A DNA stretch of 64,000 nucleotides, taken from Marinibacterium sp050389775. Lineage in GTDB: Bacteria; Pseudomonadota; Alphaproteobacteria; Rhodobacterales; Rhodobacteraceae. Both the position numbers and the translations under genes were made by a program. Below are positions 1 to 8,224 of this stretch, piece by piece (the first letter of the stretch is position 1; each line of letters opens with the position of its first letter). The notes beneath the pieces were generated by a model, which was not told where the DNA came from, did no database searches, and was given only the letters and a program-made list of their open reading frames with translations. The stretch is taken from positions 2,852,001 to 2,916,000 of the forward strand of contig NZ_CP177144.1 of assembly GCF_050389775.1 (NCBI RefSeq), given 5' to 3'.

Positions 1-270
1 GGGCCGGGCGCCGGCGAGGCCGAGGCGCGCATGGCCTCGCCCGTGACCCATGCCGGGCCGGGTGCCGCGCCCTGTCTGATCCAGCACGGCACGGCCGACA
101 GCATCGTGACCTATGACCATGCCGAGCACATGCGCGACGCGCTGGCCGCGGCCGGCGTGCCGGTCGAGCTGCAGCCCGTGGACGGGGCCGAACACGGCTT
201 TCCCGATGGCGATGTCTCGCAGGTGGTGCCCCGGATGCTGGATTTCCTGGCCCGGCACCTGCGCGGCTGA
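1..270 (+). CDS. alpha/beta hydrolase, C-terminal part (5' end outside window)
   Basis: Reading is open from base 1 in this frame to the TGA ending at 270, so this is the last ~89 residues of a longer protein. The visible segment has the hallmark end of an alpha/beta hydrolase (BD-FAE, dienelactone hydrolase or S9-peptidase-like esterase). There is a strand leading to HGTADSIV, whose Asp would be the acid of the catalytic triad, and then GAEHGF, whose His would be the base. The serine elbow lies outside the window. The FadR-type regulator gene follows 75 bp downstream on the same strand. Substrate unknown. An esterase acting on acylated sugars would fit the neighbouring arabinosidase operon, but that is inference only. 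Confidence 0.75.
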   Translation, partial: GPGAGEAEARMASPVTHAGPGAAPCLIQHGTADSIVTYDHAEHMRDALAAAGVPVELQPVDGAEHGFPDGDVSQVVPRMLDFLARHLRG

Positions 271-311
271 ATGGCGCAAGGTCAGGCCGGGGAAACCGGG
301 CGAATGCGGCT

Positions 312-339
312 TTGCCGGGGCAGGCGGGCGGGCTAGACT
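312..339 (+). promoter_or_regulatory. candidate promoter of the FadR-type regulator (possibly leaderless)
   Basis: TTGCCG at 312-317 and TAGACT at 334-339 are spaced by 16 bp. The ATG of the regulator begins at 346, about 7 bp after the -10 box, which is where transcription would start. No Shine-Dalgarno sequence is visible before the ATG. The transcript may therefore be leaderless. Pattern recognition only. Confidence 0.35.
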
Positions 340-345
340 GGGCCC

Positions 346-1125
346 ATGTCCCAGACGTCTTCCCGCGCGGCCGAACCCTTTGATGCCAACGCGCGCCCCG
401 AACAGCGCAAGAATGAATCCATTGCCGACTGGCTGGGTCGGCAGATCGTGACCGGGGTCTATGGCCTGGGCCAGCCGATCCCCAAGGAGATGGATTTCAT
501 CGCCGAAACCGGCGTGTCCCGGGGCGCCTACCGCGAGGCGCTGCGGCGGCTGGCCGGCAAGGGCATGGTGATCACGCGCACCCGGTCGGGCTCGCGCGTG
601 GCCCCGCGCGAGAAATGGTCGCTGCTGGACCCGGATGTCGTGCGCTGGAGCTTTGAAAGCGGCGCGCCGCCCGATTGGTACATCCGCTCGCTTTATGAAA
701 TGCGGGCGATGATCGAACCGCCGGCCGCGGCCTTTGCGGCCGAACGGCGGACCGAGGCGGATCTGCAGCTGTTCCGCGAGGCCCTGCATGCGATGCGCTA
801 TTGCGACATGACCGAGGACAGCTGGCACATGGCTGATGCCAGCTTTCACCGGGCGATCCTGATTTCCTCGCACAACCCGGTTCTTCTGTCGCTGGAATCC
901 GGCATCTGCGCGGCGGTGGCCTATACAACGGCCTTCCGCTATCGCGACATGCCCAACCCGCATACGCGCAACCCGGTCAACGAACATGCCGCGGTCTTTG
1001 AACGGATCGAGGCTGGCGATGCCATCGGCGCCCGGCGGCTGATGACGGAACTGGTCGACACGGCCCTGCTGGACAGCAAGGGCACAACGGTGTTCGACCT
1101 GGGGCTGCCGACGCTGAAGGTCTGA
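346..1125 (+). CDS. FadR-subfamily GntR transcriptional regulator (winged HTH + FCD domain)
   Basis: 259 aa, normal length for the family. Residues ~24-90 form a GntR winged helix-turn-helix (ADWLGRQIVTGVYGLGQPIP, then GVSRGAYREALRRLAGKGMV). Residues ~105-245 form an all-helical FCD ligand-binding domain, with His/Asp/Arg positions typical of the metal/carboxylate pocket (FHRAIL, NEHAAVFERI). FadR-type regulators usually repress sugar-acid or sugar catabolic operons and release DNA on binding a small organic acid. A perfect TTGTC-C-GACAA-type palindrome lies in the promoter of the arabinosidase operon 6.4 kb away (7564-7580). The gene at the far end of the same cluster is the obvious candidate to bind it, by inference. 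The start has no clear ribosome-binding site but fits a leaderless transcript. Nothing looks truncated. Confidence 0.85.
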   Translation: MSQTSSRAAEPFDANARPEQRKNESIADWLGRQIVTGVYGLGQPIPKEMDFIAETGVSRGAYREALRRLAGKGMVITRTRSGSRVAPREKWSLLDPDVVRWSFESGAPPDWYIRSLYEMRAMIEPPAAAFAAERRTEADLQLFREALHAMRYCDMTEDSWHMADASFHRAILISSHNPVLLSLESGICAAVAYTTAFRYRDMPNPHTRNPVNEHAAVFERIEAGDAIGARRLMTELVDTALLDSKGTTVFDLGLPTLKV

Positions 1126-1146
1126 CGGACGGCGCGAAGGACAGGA

Positions 1147-1533
1147 ATGATGACGGATGATCTGGCCGGGGCCTACCGGGCCTATATCGATTGCCTCAAC
1201 CGCCGTGACTGGGCCGGGCTGGGCGAGCACGTGGCCGCCGAGGTCGAACACAACGGCCGGCGTTTCGGCCTGAGCGGTTATCGCGGGATGCTGGAGGCCG
1301 ATGTGCAGGCGATCCCCGATCTGCGGTTCAACATCGACATGCTGATGACCGACGGGCCGATGGTGGCCGCGCGGCTGCTGTTCGATTGCCATCCCGTGGC
1401 AGAGCTGTTCGGGTTGGCGGTCGACGGGCGGCGGGTGCGCTTTGCCGAAAACGTCTTCTATGAATTCCGGGAGGGGCGGATTGCCCGGGTCTGGTCGGTG
1501 ATCGACAAGGCGGCAATTGCCGAGCAGCTTTGA
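1147..1533 (+). CDS. SnoaL-like / NTF2-fold protein
   Basis: 128 aa. The composition and pattern match the SnoaL-like polyketide cyclase/ester cyclase group of the NTF2 fold: an N-terminal helix (AGAYRAYIDCLNRRDWAGL), a conserved AEVEHNGRRFGLSGYRGM segment, and a C-terminal strand ending ENVFYEFREGRIARVWSVID. Such proteins are small cone-shaped single-domain enzymes or binding proteins, mostly of unknown function. It begins 21 bp after the FadR-type regulator, with AAGGACAGG just upstream as ribosome-binding site, so the two are probably co-transcribed. The start is a tandem ATG ATG (1147/1150) and either may be used. From 1534 to 1776 no gene is seen. Confidence 0.7.
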   Translation: MMTDDLAGAYRAYIDCLNRRDWAGLGEHVAAEVEHNGRRFGLSGYRGMLEADVQAIPDLRFNIDMLMTDGPMVAARLLFDCHPVAELFGLAVDGRRVRFAENVFYEFREGRIARVWSVIDKAAIAEQL

Positions 1534-1776
1534 AGCCGTGATGTGATGACGGGTCCGAACGGGCAGGGCGTTTGGCATTGGACCCAGGCGGCGACCCGCC
1601 CGAAGGCAAGCGCGCCGGGCGAATGCTTGCCTGTCCCGGCGGGCTGGCGCTTTGACACCCTAGCGCACCCGCATCCATGTCACAGGCACATCACAGCGAT
1701 AAAGTGACGACCTCAACGGGCAGAAGCGCCACCCCACGGGCAGGCGCGCGCCCGTCTCATGTTGGACCGAGAAAAA

Positions 1777-1804
1777 GCGCCCCGGCGGAAGGCAGCCGGG
1801 GCGC
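1777..1804 (-). terminator. rho-independent terminator of the arabinosidase operon
   Basis: GCGCCCCGGC (1777-1786) and GCCGGGGCGC (1795-1804) form a perfect 10-bp stem with an 8-nt loop. The stem is preceded on the plus strand by AAAAA (1772-1776), i.e. followed by a U-run on the minus strand. It lies 27 bp past the stop of the last gene of the operon (1831). Confidence 0.9.
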
Positions 1805-1830
1805 TGGCAGGGCAGGGCGTTCGGAGGTCC

Positions 1831-2661
1831 CTAACCCTTGACGCCCGACGAGATCATCACGGCCTCGGTCACGCGTTTCTGGAAGATCAGGTAGGCAATC
1901 ACCACCGGGGCCGCGGCCAGCAGGGCCACCGACATGATCCGTGCATAGGCCACGCCGAAGGCATCGTTGACCTGGGTGATGCCCACGGGAATGGTCATCA
2001 TGTCCTCGGTCGTGATCACCAGGAAGGGCCACAGGAAGGCGTTCCACGACATGATGAAGGTGATGATGCCAAGGGCCGTGGTGATGCCCCAGTTCAGCGG
2101 CAGGTAGACCTTGAACAGCAGCGTGTAATCCCCCCCGCCATCCAGCACCACGGCTTCCTTCATCTCCTTGGGCACGGCATCGAAGAACTGCTTGTAGACG
2201 ATGATCACCACCGGCACGACCAGCTGCGGCAGGATGATGCCTCCCCAGCGGTTGATCAGGTCGAGATCGTTCATCAGCACGAATTGCGGCACCACCAGCG
2301 CCTGGGCCGGCACCATGAAACTGGCCAGCACGATCATGTACAGCGCCTTGCGGCCGGGAAACTGCATCTGGCTGAGCGCATAGGCGCACATCATGCCGGT
2401 CAGCAGCACGATGAAGGTGATGATCACCGAGGTGCCGATGGAATTGATGTACCAATCCATCAGCGAGGTGTTGAACAGCGCGTCGACGTAAGACGACAGG
2501 TTGAACTCGTCGGGGATCAGCCCGGCCTCGTCCGACACCACCCGGTTTTCCGAGCGGATCGAGGTGTTGAACGCCCAGTAGAGCGGGAAGATCCAGAGCA
2601 GCCCGGCAAAGATCGTGATGCAGGTCAGGGCCAGGTTCTCGATGCGGCGGATGGGGGTCAT
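1831..2661 (-). CDS. carbohydrate ABC transporter permease, MalG type
   Basis: 276 aa inner-membrane subunit with six predicted hydrophobic segments. The cytoplasmic EAA loop (KEMKEAVVLDGGGDYTLLFK, residues ~165-185) would dock onto the ATPase. The family (MalG/AraQ-like, CUT1 importers) forms the translocation channel with a MalF-type partner. The ATG overlaps the stop of the upstream MalF-type gene by 4 bp (ATGA), so the two are translationally coupled. It is last in the operon GH51 - ATPase - binding protein - MalF - MalG and is followed at once by a strong terminator. The substrate is presumably an arabino-oligosaccharide, inferred from the GH51 gene in the same operon. Confidence 0.9.
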   Translation of the reverse strand: MTPIRRIENLALTCITIFAGLLWIFPLYWAFNTSIRSENRVVSDEAGLIPDEFNLSSYVDALFNTSLMDWYINSIGTSVIITFIVLLTGMMCAYALSQMQFPGRKALYMIVLASFMVPAQALVVPQFVLMNDLDLINRWGGIILPQLVVPVVIIVYKQFFDAVPKEMKEAVVLDGGGDYTLLFKVYLPLNWGITTALGIITFIMSWNAFLWPFLVITTEDMMTIPVGITQVNDAFGVAYARIMSVALLAAAPVVIAYLIFQKRVTEAVMISSGVKG

Positions 2662-3545
2662 TTGTCACGGCCTCCGATGCGCAGGATCTGGAATTGCAGG
2701 ACGGACACGACGACGATGATCAGAAACAGCACCAGCGAGATCGCCGCCGCATAGCCGCCGTTGTTCAGCTGGAACGCCTCTCGGTAGACCATCAGCAGCA
2801 GAACATAGCTGGAATTGAAGGGCCCGCCCTCGGACAGCAGGTAGACCTGGTCAAAGATCTTGAGTTGCAGGATCAGCTGCAGGGTCAGCACCAGCGCGGT
2901 GACGGGCCAGAGCAGCGGCCAGGTCACCCGGAAGAACAGCTGGCGCGACGTCGCCCCGTCCAGCTTGGCCGCCTCGTAAAGCTCTTCGGGGATGTTGCGC
3001 AGCCCGGCGATGAACAGCAGCACGTTGAACCCGTTGGTCCACCAGATCGTGACAACGGCCACGGCGGGCATGACCCAGAAGGGGTTCTTGAACACGGGCA
3101 CCGGCTTGCCGGTGAAAAACTCCAGGACGGGCTGCAGGATACCGAACTGGAAATCCAGCATCCAGGCCCAGATCTGGGTGACCACGGACACGGGCAGCAC
3201 GTAGGGCGTGAAGAACAGCACCAGGGCCAGGGCCTGCATCCGCCCCGACAGCCGGTTGACGGCCAGCGCGATCAGCAGCGCGATGACGGTCGTCGGCACG
3301 ACGGTCAGCAGGACGAAATAGCCGTTGTTCTTCAGCGAGGTATAGAACAGCCGATCGGACAGCAGCCGCTTGTAATTGTCCAGCCCCACCCAATCGCCGC
3401 CGCCGATCAGCGGGGCGTCGGTGAAGCTGAGGCGGATGACCTCGATCACCGGGTAGGCAAAGACCAGGGCAAAGATCGCCACGAAGGGCAGGATCAGCGA
3501 ATAGGCCACCAGCCTGTGCCGCCGGTTGTTGCGGATCATCGACAT
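2658..3545 (-). CDS. carbohydrate ABC transporter permease, MalF type
   Basis: 295 aa with six membrane segments. The first is near residues 10-30 (YSLILPFVAIFALVFAYPVI). The EAA motif ELYEAAKLDGATSRQLFFR lies at about residues 190-210. CUT1-type MalF/AraP-like subunit, forming a heterodimer with the product of the overlapping downstream gene. It is separated from the upstream binding-protein gene by 64 bp that contain a stable stem-loop. Such a loop usually keeps binding-protein mRNA in excess over permease mRNA. A ribosome-binding site (AAGGAAGGG, read on the minus strand) lies upstream of the ATG, rather far from it. Confidence 0.9.
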   Translation of the reverse strand: MSMIRNNRRHRLVAYSLILPFVAIFALVFAYPVIEVIRLSFTDAPLIGGGDWVGLDNYKRLLSDRLFYTSLKNNGYFVLLTVVPTTVIALLIALAVNRLSGRMQALALVLFFTPYVLPVSVVTQIWAWMLDFQFGILQPVLEFFTGKPVPVFKNPFWVMPAVAVVTIWWTNGFNVLLFIAGLRNIPEELYEAAKLDGATSRQLFFRVTWPLLWPVTALVLTLQLILQLKIFDQVYLLSEGGPFNSSYVLLLMVYREAFQLNNGGYAAAISLVLFLIIVVVSVLQFQILRIGGRDK

Positions 3546-3570
3546 CTGTTGAACACCCTTCCTTGCGAAC

Positions 3571-3603
3571 CGGGCGGCCGGGCCACGGGGGCGCGGCCGC
3601 CCG
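3571..3603 (-). other. intercistronic stem-loop after the binding-protein gene
   Basis: CGGGCGGCCG (3571-3580) and CGGCCGCCCG (3594-3603) form a perfect 10-bp stem with a 13-nt loop just after the stop of the binding-protein gene (3610) in the direction of transcription. There is no U-run. It probably stabilises the upstream mRNA or lowers read-through into the permeases, by analogy with malE-malF. Confidence 0.65.
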
Positions 3604-3609
3604 ACCGTC

Positions 3610-4896
3610 TTACTTCATCCGGCTTTCAAGCTCGCCCTTCATCTGGGCGACGGCGTCTTCGGGCGACAGGTAGCCGTGGATCGCCGGCGAGATGATGTTC
3701 TGCGCGGCATCATAGGCGGGCGAGGCCACGCCGGCCACTTCGGAACGCGGATCGTAGGTCGCCTTGGAGGCCAGGGTGGAATAGGTGGCGTTGGGCTCCA
3801 TCACCTTGAATTCCTCGGATTCCGCCACCGGTTTGTAGGCCGGGATATGGCCGGCATCGGCCCATTGGATGGCATGCTTTTCCATCCAGCCGATGACCTG
3901 CATGACCGCCGCGCGCTTGTCGGGGTCCATTGCCTCGTCGCCCTGCACCGGGATCGCCCAGGCATGGCTGTCGGCCCAGGTCGTCTGGCTGTCCATCAGC
4001 TGCGGGATCTCGACCGCGCCCCATTCGAAGCCCAGGTCGCCATTGGCCGCCAGGTCGTTCATCGTCGGCACTTCCCAGACGCCGTTCAGCTGGAACGCGC
4101 TCTTGCCCGAGGTGAACAGCGCGACCGAGGCCTCGTAGAGCGCCTGTTCCGGCTGCCAGCCTTCGTCGTGCCACTTGGTCATGATCTCGACGGCCTTGAC
4201 GGCCTTTTCGGCGCTGTCGCCGGGCAGGACCTCGCCGTCGTCGGAGATCAGCGTGCCGCCCTGCTGCGACAGCAGAGTGTAGAACACCCGGAAGACCCCG
4301 CCGTCATCGCCGGTGGCATAGGTCACCGGGCTTTCGGCACCGTTCTCCTTGGCCGCGGCCAGGGCCTCTTCGAAATCGGCGACGCTGGAAATGCCGGTCA
4401 GGTTGCCGTCATCGTCCAGGAACCGCGTCCCTTCGAGGTAGGACTTGTTGTAGTAGAGCACGATGGAATGGATGTCGAAGGGCACGGCGTACAGCTGCCC
4501 GTCCGGGCCCTTGGCGCTGTCCAGGGCCCCGGCAAAGAAATCGCCCTCGGCAATGCCGCCGGCTTCGAGGTCCTCGGCGGTGATCGGGGTCAGCACGCCT
4601 TCGCTCAGGCCAAGGGGCATGCGCGACAGGTGATAGGTCATCAGGTCGGGCCCGCGCCCGACAGCGGCCGAGGTGCGGATCTTGGTGTAAAAGGGCACGC
4701 CCCATTCCAGCGTCGTGGCCTCGATCTCGATGTCGTCATGTTCGGCGTTGAACTGGTCGATCAGCGCCTTCATCCGCACGCCGTCGCCGCCGGCGAAGAA
4801 ATCCCACCAGGTCACGGTCTGCTGGGCAAAGGCCGGCAGGCCCAGCCCGGTTATTGCTGCAATGGCAGAGACTTGCGCCAATGTCTTGAATTTCAT
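3610..4896 (-). CDS. ABC transporter sugar-binding protein (periplasmic)
   Basis: 428 aa, normal for a CUT1 solute-binding protein. Residues 1-~25 are a Sec signal peptide (MKFKTLAQVSAIAAIT, cleavage after AFA-Q). The mature protein begins QTVTWWDFFAGGDGVRMKAL, typical of family-1 sugar-binding proteins, and has the usual two-lobe length. The start at 4896 was chosen because GGAGGA lies 7 bp before it and the signal peptide begins there. A further in-frame start 11 codons upstream has no signal-like character. It sits between the ATPase and MalF genes and would deliver the oligosaccharide released outside the cell. Ligand inferred from the GH51 neighbour. Confidence 0.9.
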   Translation of the reverse strand: MKFKTLAQVSAIAAITGLGLPAFAQQTVTWWDFFAGGDGVRMKALIDQFNAEHDDIEIEATTLEWGVPFYTKIRTSAAVGRGPDLMTYHLSRMPLGLSEGVLTPITAEDLEAGGIAEGDFFAGALDSAKGPDGQLYAVPFDIHSIVLYYNKSYLEGTRFLDDDGNLTGISSVADFEEALAAAKENGAESPVTYATGDDGGVFRVFYTLLSQQGGTLISDDGEVLPGDSAEKAVKAVEIMTKWHDEGWQPEQALYEASVALFTSGKSAFQLNGVWEVPTMNDLAANGDLGFEWGAVEIPQLMDSQTTWADSHAWAIPVQGDEAMDPDKRAAVMQVIGWMEKHAIQWADAGHIPAYKPVAESEEFKVMEPNATYSTLASKATYDPRSEVAGVASPAYDAAQNIISPAIHGYLSPEDAVAQMKGELESRMK

Positions 4897-4967
4897 GTCG
4901 GTCTTCCTCCTATGACCGGGTGCGCCCATGGCGCGCCCCCTCCCTTGTGGTCTGCTGTCGTGCAGGC

Positions 4968-6041
4968 CTAACGCAGCCTTTCGCCCTGGGGCGTGAAGGC
5001 AAATACATGTTCCGGCGCGGCCCCGATGCGCAGGGCCTGGCCTTCCAGCCGGTCGCGGCTGCCGCGCCGTTCGAATACGATGTCGGCCGCGGTGGTCGAC
5101 CGGGCATGGACATAGGAATTGCCGCCCAACTCCTCGGCCACCTCGACGGTCACCGGCAGGCCGCCGGTTTCGACGGGCACCAGGTGTTCGGGCCGCACGC
5201 CCAGCACGATATCCGCGCCCTGCGCCGGTTTCGGCCCGTCCAGCCGGGCCGTCAGCACCCCGCCCATGGCCTCGGCCGTGAAGCCCTGGGGATCGGTGGC
5301 CGTGACCACCGCCTCGACGAAATTCATCGCCGGCGAGCCGATGAACCCGGCGACAAAGCGGTTGTCCGGATCGTCGTACAGCTGCAACGGCCGGCCGGCC
5401 TGCATCACGTGGCCGCCCTTGAGCACGAAGATGTCGTCGGCCAGGGTCATCGCCTCGACCTGGTCGTGGGTGACGTAGATCATCGTCGCGCCGATCTGCT
5501 TGTGCAGGCGGGACAGTTCCAGCCGCATCTGCACGCGCAGCTCGGCATCGAGGTTCGACAGCGGTTCGTCGAACAGGAACACCTCCGGCTCGCGCACGAT
5601 GGCCCGGCCGATGGCCACGCGTTGGCGCTGGCCGCCCGACAGGGCCGAGGGCTTCTTGTCCAGGTGGTCGGTCAGTTGCAGGATGCGCGCGGCCTCGCGC
5701 ACCTTTTCCTCGCGTTCATGGCGGGGCGCCCGGGCCAGCGACAGCGAAAAGCCCATGTTATCGGCCACCGACAGGTGCGGATAGAGCGCGTAGCTCTGGA
5801 ACACCATGGCCACGCCGCGCTTGGCCGGTTCCACCGCCGTCACGTCGCGCCCGCCGATCTCGATGCGCCCGCCGCTGGTGTCCTCCAGCCCCGCGATCAT
5901 GCGCAACAGGGTGGATTTCCCGCAGCCTGAGGGCCCCACGAAGACCCCGAATTCGCCTTTCGGGATCTCCAGCGACACGTCCTTGATGACATCATGGGCA
6001 CCAAAGGACTTCTTCACGTTGCTCAGCTTCACGCCCGACAT
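4968..6041 (-). CDS. sugar ABC transporter ATP-binding protein (MalK/UgpC type)
   Basis: 357 aa. Nucleotide-binding domain: Walker A GPSGCGKST (36-44), Q-loop FQSYALYP, signature LSGGQRQR (134-141), Walker B FLFDEP (155-160), switch His in YVTHDQ. The C-terminal ~115 residues are a TOBE/MalK regulatory domain (VRPEHLVP). It energises import through the MalF/MalG-type pair of the same operon. The gene starts 3 bp after the GH51 stop, so the two are tightly coupled, and lies 71 bp before the binding-protein gene. No defect seen in any ATP-binding motif. Confidence 0.93.
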   Translation of the reverse strand: MSGVKLSNVKKSFGAHDVIKDVSLEIPKGEFGVFVGPSGCGKSTLLRMIAGLEDTSGGRIEIGGRDVTAVEPAKRGVAMVFQSYALYPHLSVADNMGFSLSLARAPRHEREEKVREAARILQLTDHLDKKPSALSGGQRQRVAIGRAIVREPEVFLFDEPLSNLDAELRVQMRLELSRLHKQIGATMIYVTHDQVEAMTLADDIFVLKGGHVMQAGRPLQLYDDPDNRFVAGFIGSPAMNFVEAVVTATDPQGFTAEAMGGVLTARLDGPKPAQGADIVLGVRPEHLVPVETGGLPVTVEVAEELGGNSYVHARSTTAADIVFERRGSRDRLEGQALRIGAAPEHVFAFTPQGERLR

Positions 6042-6044
6042 GGT

Positions 6045-7550
6045 TTACACTTTCAGCCGCACCATGTGGTAGGACAGTGGCGCCAGCGATCCGCCAAGCG
6101 TGCCGTCCTCGACCGCCAGGCCCTGTCCGGGCGCCGGCGCGATGGGCTCGGAGCCGGGGCCGTTGGTGGCCCTCAGGTCGTGGCCTGCAAGCACCTGGTG
6201 GTCGATCAGCGTGGCCCCCTCGAACCCGGTCAGGGCCATGCGCAGGTCGGCCGCTTCGGTCAGGTGGCGGTTGATCAGGAAGACCGTCACCGTGCCCGCG
6301 CCCTGGTCATGGGTGGCCGCCACGTCGAGGTAATCGACATCATCGGCCACGGTGCAATCGTATGTCGGCCCGTCCACCGACACCCGCAGCGCCGTGCCGC
6401 GCCCGTAGAGCGAGGCCAGCTGGTAAGGCCAGTAGATCGTCTGCCGCCAGGCCGGCCCGCCGGCCTCGGCTCGGATCGGGGCGATGACGTTCACCAGCTG
6501 GGCGATGCAGGCGATCTTGACCCGGTCCGACCGGCGGATGAACTCGTTCAGCAGGCAGCCGATGAACAGCGCATCTTCGAAATTGTAATCTTCTTCCAGC
6601 AGGGCGGGCGCCTCGGGCCAGTCCCAGCTTTTCCAGTTCTGGGAATCCTGTTCGCGTTTGTGATACCAGACGTTCCATTCGTCGAAGCAGATGTAAACAT
6701 CGTTCTTCGCCCGCTTCTTGGCCTTCACGAAGTCGATCACCCCGGCGATGGCCTGGATGTAACGGCCCGTCTCTTCGACCTTGCCGAAGAAATTCAGCGT
6801 GTCGCGGCTGGAATTGCCGAAATACTTGTGCAGCGAGATGTAATCGACGTTCTCGTAGCATTCCTCCAGGACGCCGCGTTCCCAGTCGGGATAGGTCGGC
6901 ATTTCATCGTTGGAGGACCCGCAGACGATCATTTCGGCGCCCGGCGTCAGCTGGCGCAGGGCCTTGGCCGTTTCGTCGGCCAGCCGGCCGTATTCCTTGG
7001 CTTCCTTGTGGCCGATCTGCCAGGGGCCATCCATCTCGTTGCCCAGACACCACATTTTCACGTTGTAGGGGTCGTTCACGCCATGGCTGCGGCGCAGGTC
7101 CGACCAATGGGTGCCCGAGGGATGGTTGACGTATTCCATGAAATTGCGCGCATCCGAGATGCCGCGGGAACCGAGGTTGACGGCCAGCATCATGTCGAGG
7201 CCCAGCTCCTCGGCCCAGACGGCGAATTCGTTGATGCCGACCTGGTTGCTCTCTTTCGACCGCCACGCGAGGTCGAGCCGCACGGGCCGGTCCTCCTTGG
7301 GGCCGATGCCGTCTTCCCAGTTGTAGGCCGACACGAAATTGCCGCCCGGATAGCGGATGGCGGGGATGTTCAGGTCGCGCACCATCTGCGCCACGTCCCG
7401 GCGGAAGCCATGGGCATCCGCCTGCGGATGGCCCGGCTCGTAGATGCCCGAATAGATCGCCCGGCCCATGTGTTCGATGAAGGCGGCATACAGCCGGTCG
7501 TCGATCTGGCTGATTTCGAAAGCGCGATGGATGGCGGCAGTGACCCGCAT
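6045..7550 (-). CDS. alpha-N-arabinofuranosidase, glycoside hydrolase family 51
   Basis: 501 aa, usual GH51 length. A (beta/alpha)8 barrel bears the conserved RYPGGNFVSAYNWEDGIGP segment (66-84). The acid/base Glu172 is in LGNEMDGP and the nucleophile Glu291 in CFDEWNVWY. A C-terminal beta-sandwich follows. There is no signal peptide, so the enzyme is cytoplasmic and acts on imported arabino-oligosaccharides, releasing L-arabinose with retention of configuration. The start at 7550 follows GGGAGGA at 7 bp. A longer reading (to 7577) would run into the operator palindrome and was rejected. First gene of the five-gene import operon, with a promoter and FadR-type palindrome directly upstream. Confidence 0.93.
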   Translation of the reverse strand: MRVTAAIHRAFEISQIDDRLYAAFIEHMGRAIYSGIYEPGHPQADAHGFRRDVAQMVRDLNIPAIRYPGGNFVSAYNWEDGIGPKEDRPVRLDLAWRSKESNQVGINEFAVWAEELGLDMMLAVNLGSRGISDARNFMEYVNHPSGTHWSDLRRSHGVNDPYNVKMWCLGNEMDGPWQIGHKEAKEYGRLADETAKALRQLTPGAEMIVCGSSNDEMPTYPDWERGVLEECYENVDYISLHKYFGNSSRDTLNFFGKVEETGRYIQAIAGVIDFVKAKKRAKNDVYICFDEWNVWYHKREQDSQNWKSWDWPEAPALLEEDYNFEDALFIGCLLNEFIRRSDRVKIACIAQLVNVIAPIRAEAGGPAWRQTIYWPYQLASLYGRGTALRVSVDGPTYDCTVADDVDYLDVAATHDQGAGTVTVFLINRHLTEAADLRMALTGFEGATLIDHQVLAGHDLRATNGPGSEPIAPAPGQGLAVEDGTLGGSLAPLSYHMVRLKV

Positions 7551-7563
7551 CGATTCCTCCCTT

Positions 7564-7580
7564 AATTTGTCCGACAAATT
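7564..7580. promoter_or_regulatory. perfect FadR/GntR-type operator palindrome
   Basis: AATTTGTC-C-GACAAATT: 8-bp arms around one base, perfect. The form TTGTC-N-GACAA is characteristic of FadR-subfamily sugar-acid/sugar regulators. It lies 14-30 bp upstream of the GH51 start codon, over the expected -10/+1 region of the promoter at 7600-7605, as expected for a repressor site. The protein at 346-1125 is the likely binder. Confidence 0.75.
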
Positions 7581-7605
7581 GGCGGGCGAACTGCCATCCT
7601 GTCAA
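7576..7605 (-). promoter_or_regulatory. candidate promoter of the arabinosidase operon
   Basis: On the minus strand a perfect TTGACA (-35) lies at 7605-7600. With a 17-18 bp spacer the -10 would be the weak CCAATT/CAATTT at about 7582-7576, which is part of the operator palindrome. A weak -10 under an operator suits regulated expression. Confidence 0.5.
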
Positions 7606-7614
7606 CAAAAGAAA

Positions 7615-7639
7615 CCCCGCATCCGGGGTGGATGCGGGG
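7615..7639 (-). terminator. rho-independent terminator after the VOC gene
   Basis: CCCCGCATCC (7615-7624) pairs with GGATGCGGGG (7630-7639), loop GGGGT. AAAAGAAA at 7607-7614 gives a U-rich tract on the minus strand. It closes the gene ending at 7698 and insulates it from the arabinosidase promoter. Confidence 0.9.
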
Positions 7640-7697
7640 GAAAGTCGGTCAGGGTCTTGATTTCAGGCGCTATTTTCAGGCGCCCGAGGTGGGCCGA

Positions 7698-8117
7698 TCA
7701 CGAGGCCCAGACAGCCTCTTCATTGGCAAAGCCCTTCAGTTCGATCGGGTTGCCGGCCGGATCGCGGAAGAACATGGTCCATTGCTCGCCCGGCTGGCCT
7801 TCGAAACGGACGGTCGGCGGGATGACGAAATCGATGCCGGCGGCAGTCAGCCGGTCGGCCAGCGGGCGCCAGGTGTCCAGCGGCAGGACGGCGCCCAGGT
7901 GAGGCATGGGCACCATGTGATCGCCGACATGGCCGGTCTCGGCGGTGTGGAACGGCGTGCCCCGGTGCAACGAGATCTGGTGGCCGAAGAAGCTGAAATC
8001 GACCCAGGTATCGGTGCTGCGGCCCCGGGTGCAGCCGAGCAGGTCTTCGTAGAACCGGGCGGCGGCGTCGAGGTCGTCGACATGGTAGGCAAGGTGGAAC
8101 AGGGGCTTGAAGCTCAT
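7698..8117 (-). CDS. VOC superfamily protein (glyoxalase/dioxygenase-like)
   Basis: 139 aa, two paired beta-alpha-beta-beta-beta modules. The first metal-type His is in FHLAYHVDDLDAAARFYEDLLG (residues ~7-28). The second module ends MFFRDPAGNPIELKGF, the usual VOC C-terminus with its Glu ligand. Family members include glyoxalase I, extradiol dioxygenases and antibiotic-binding proteins, and sequence alone does not choose between them. It is a monocistronic minus-strand gene with its own terminator. Upstream lies a 381-bp non-coding stretch of degenerate repeats. The ribosome-binding site is weak (GAAAGACC). Confidence 0.85.
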   Translation of the reverse strand: MSFKPLFHLAYHVDDLDAAARFYEDLLGCTRGRSTDTWVDFSFFGHQISLHRGTPFHTAETGHVGDHMVPMPHLGAVLPLDTWRPLADRLTAAGIDFVIPPTVRFEGQPGEQWTMFFRDPAGNPIELKGFANEEAVWAS

Positions 8118-8224
8118 GGCGTGGTCTTTCGTGTCAGGATCGGCGCGACCCTACAGCGCCGGCCGGGCAGGGCCAAGGTATTGGGCCATTTGCGCAGGTT
8201 ATAGATCGCGCGTGTCCGGCCCCG

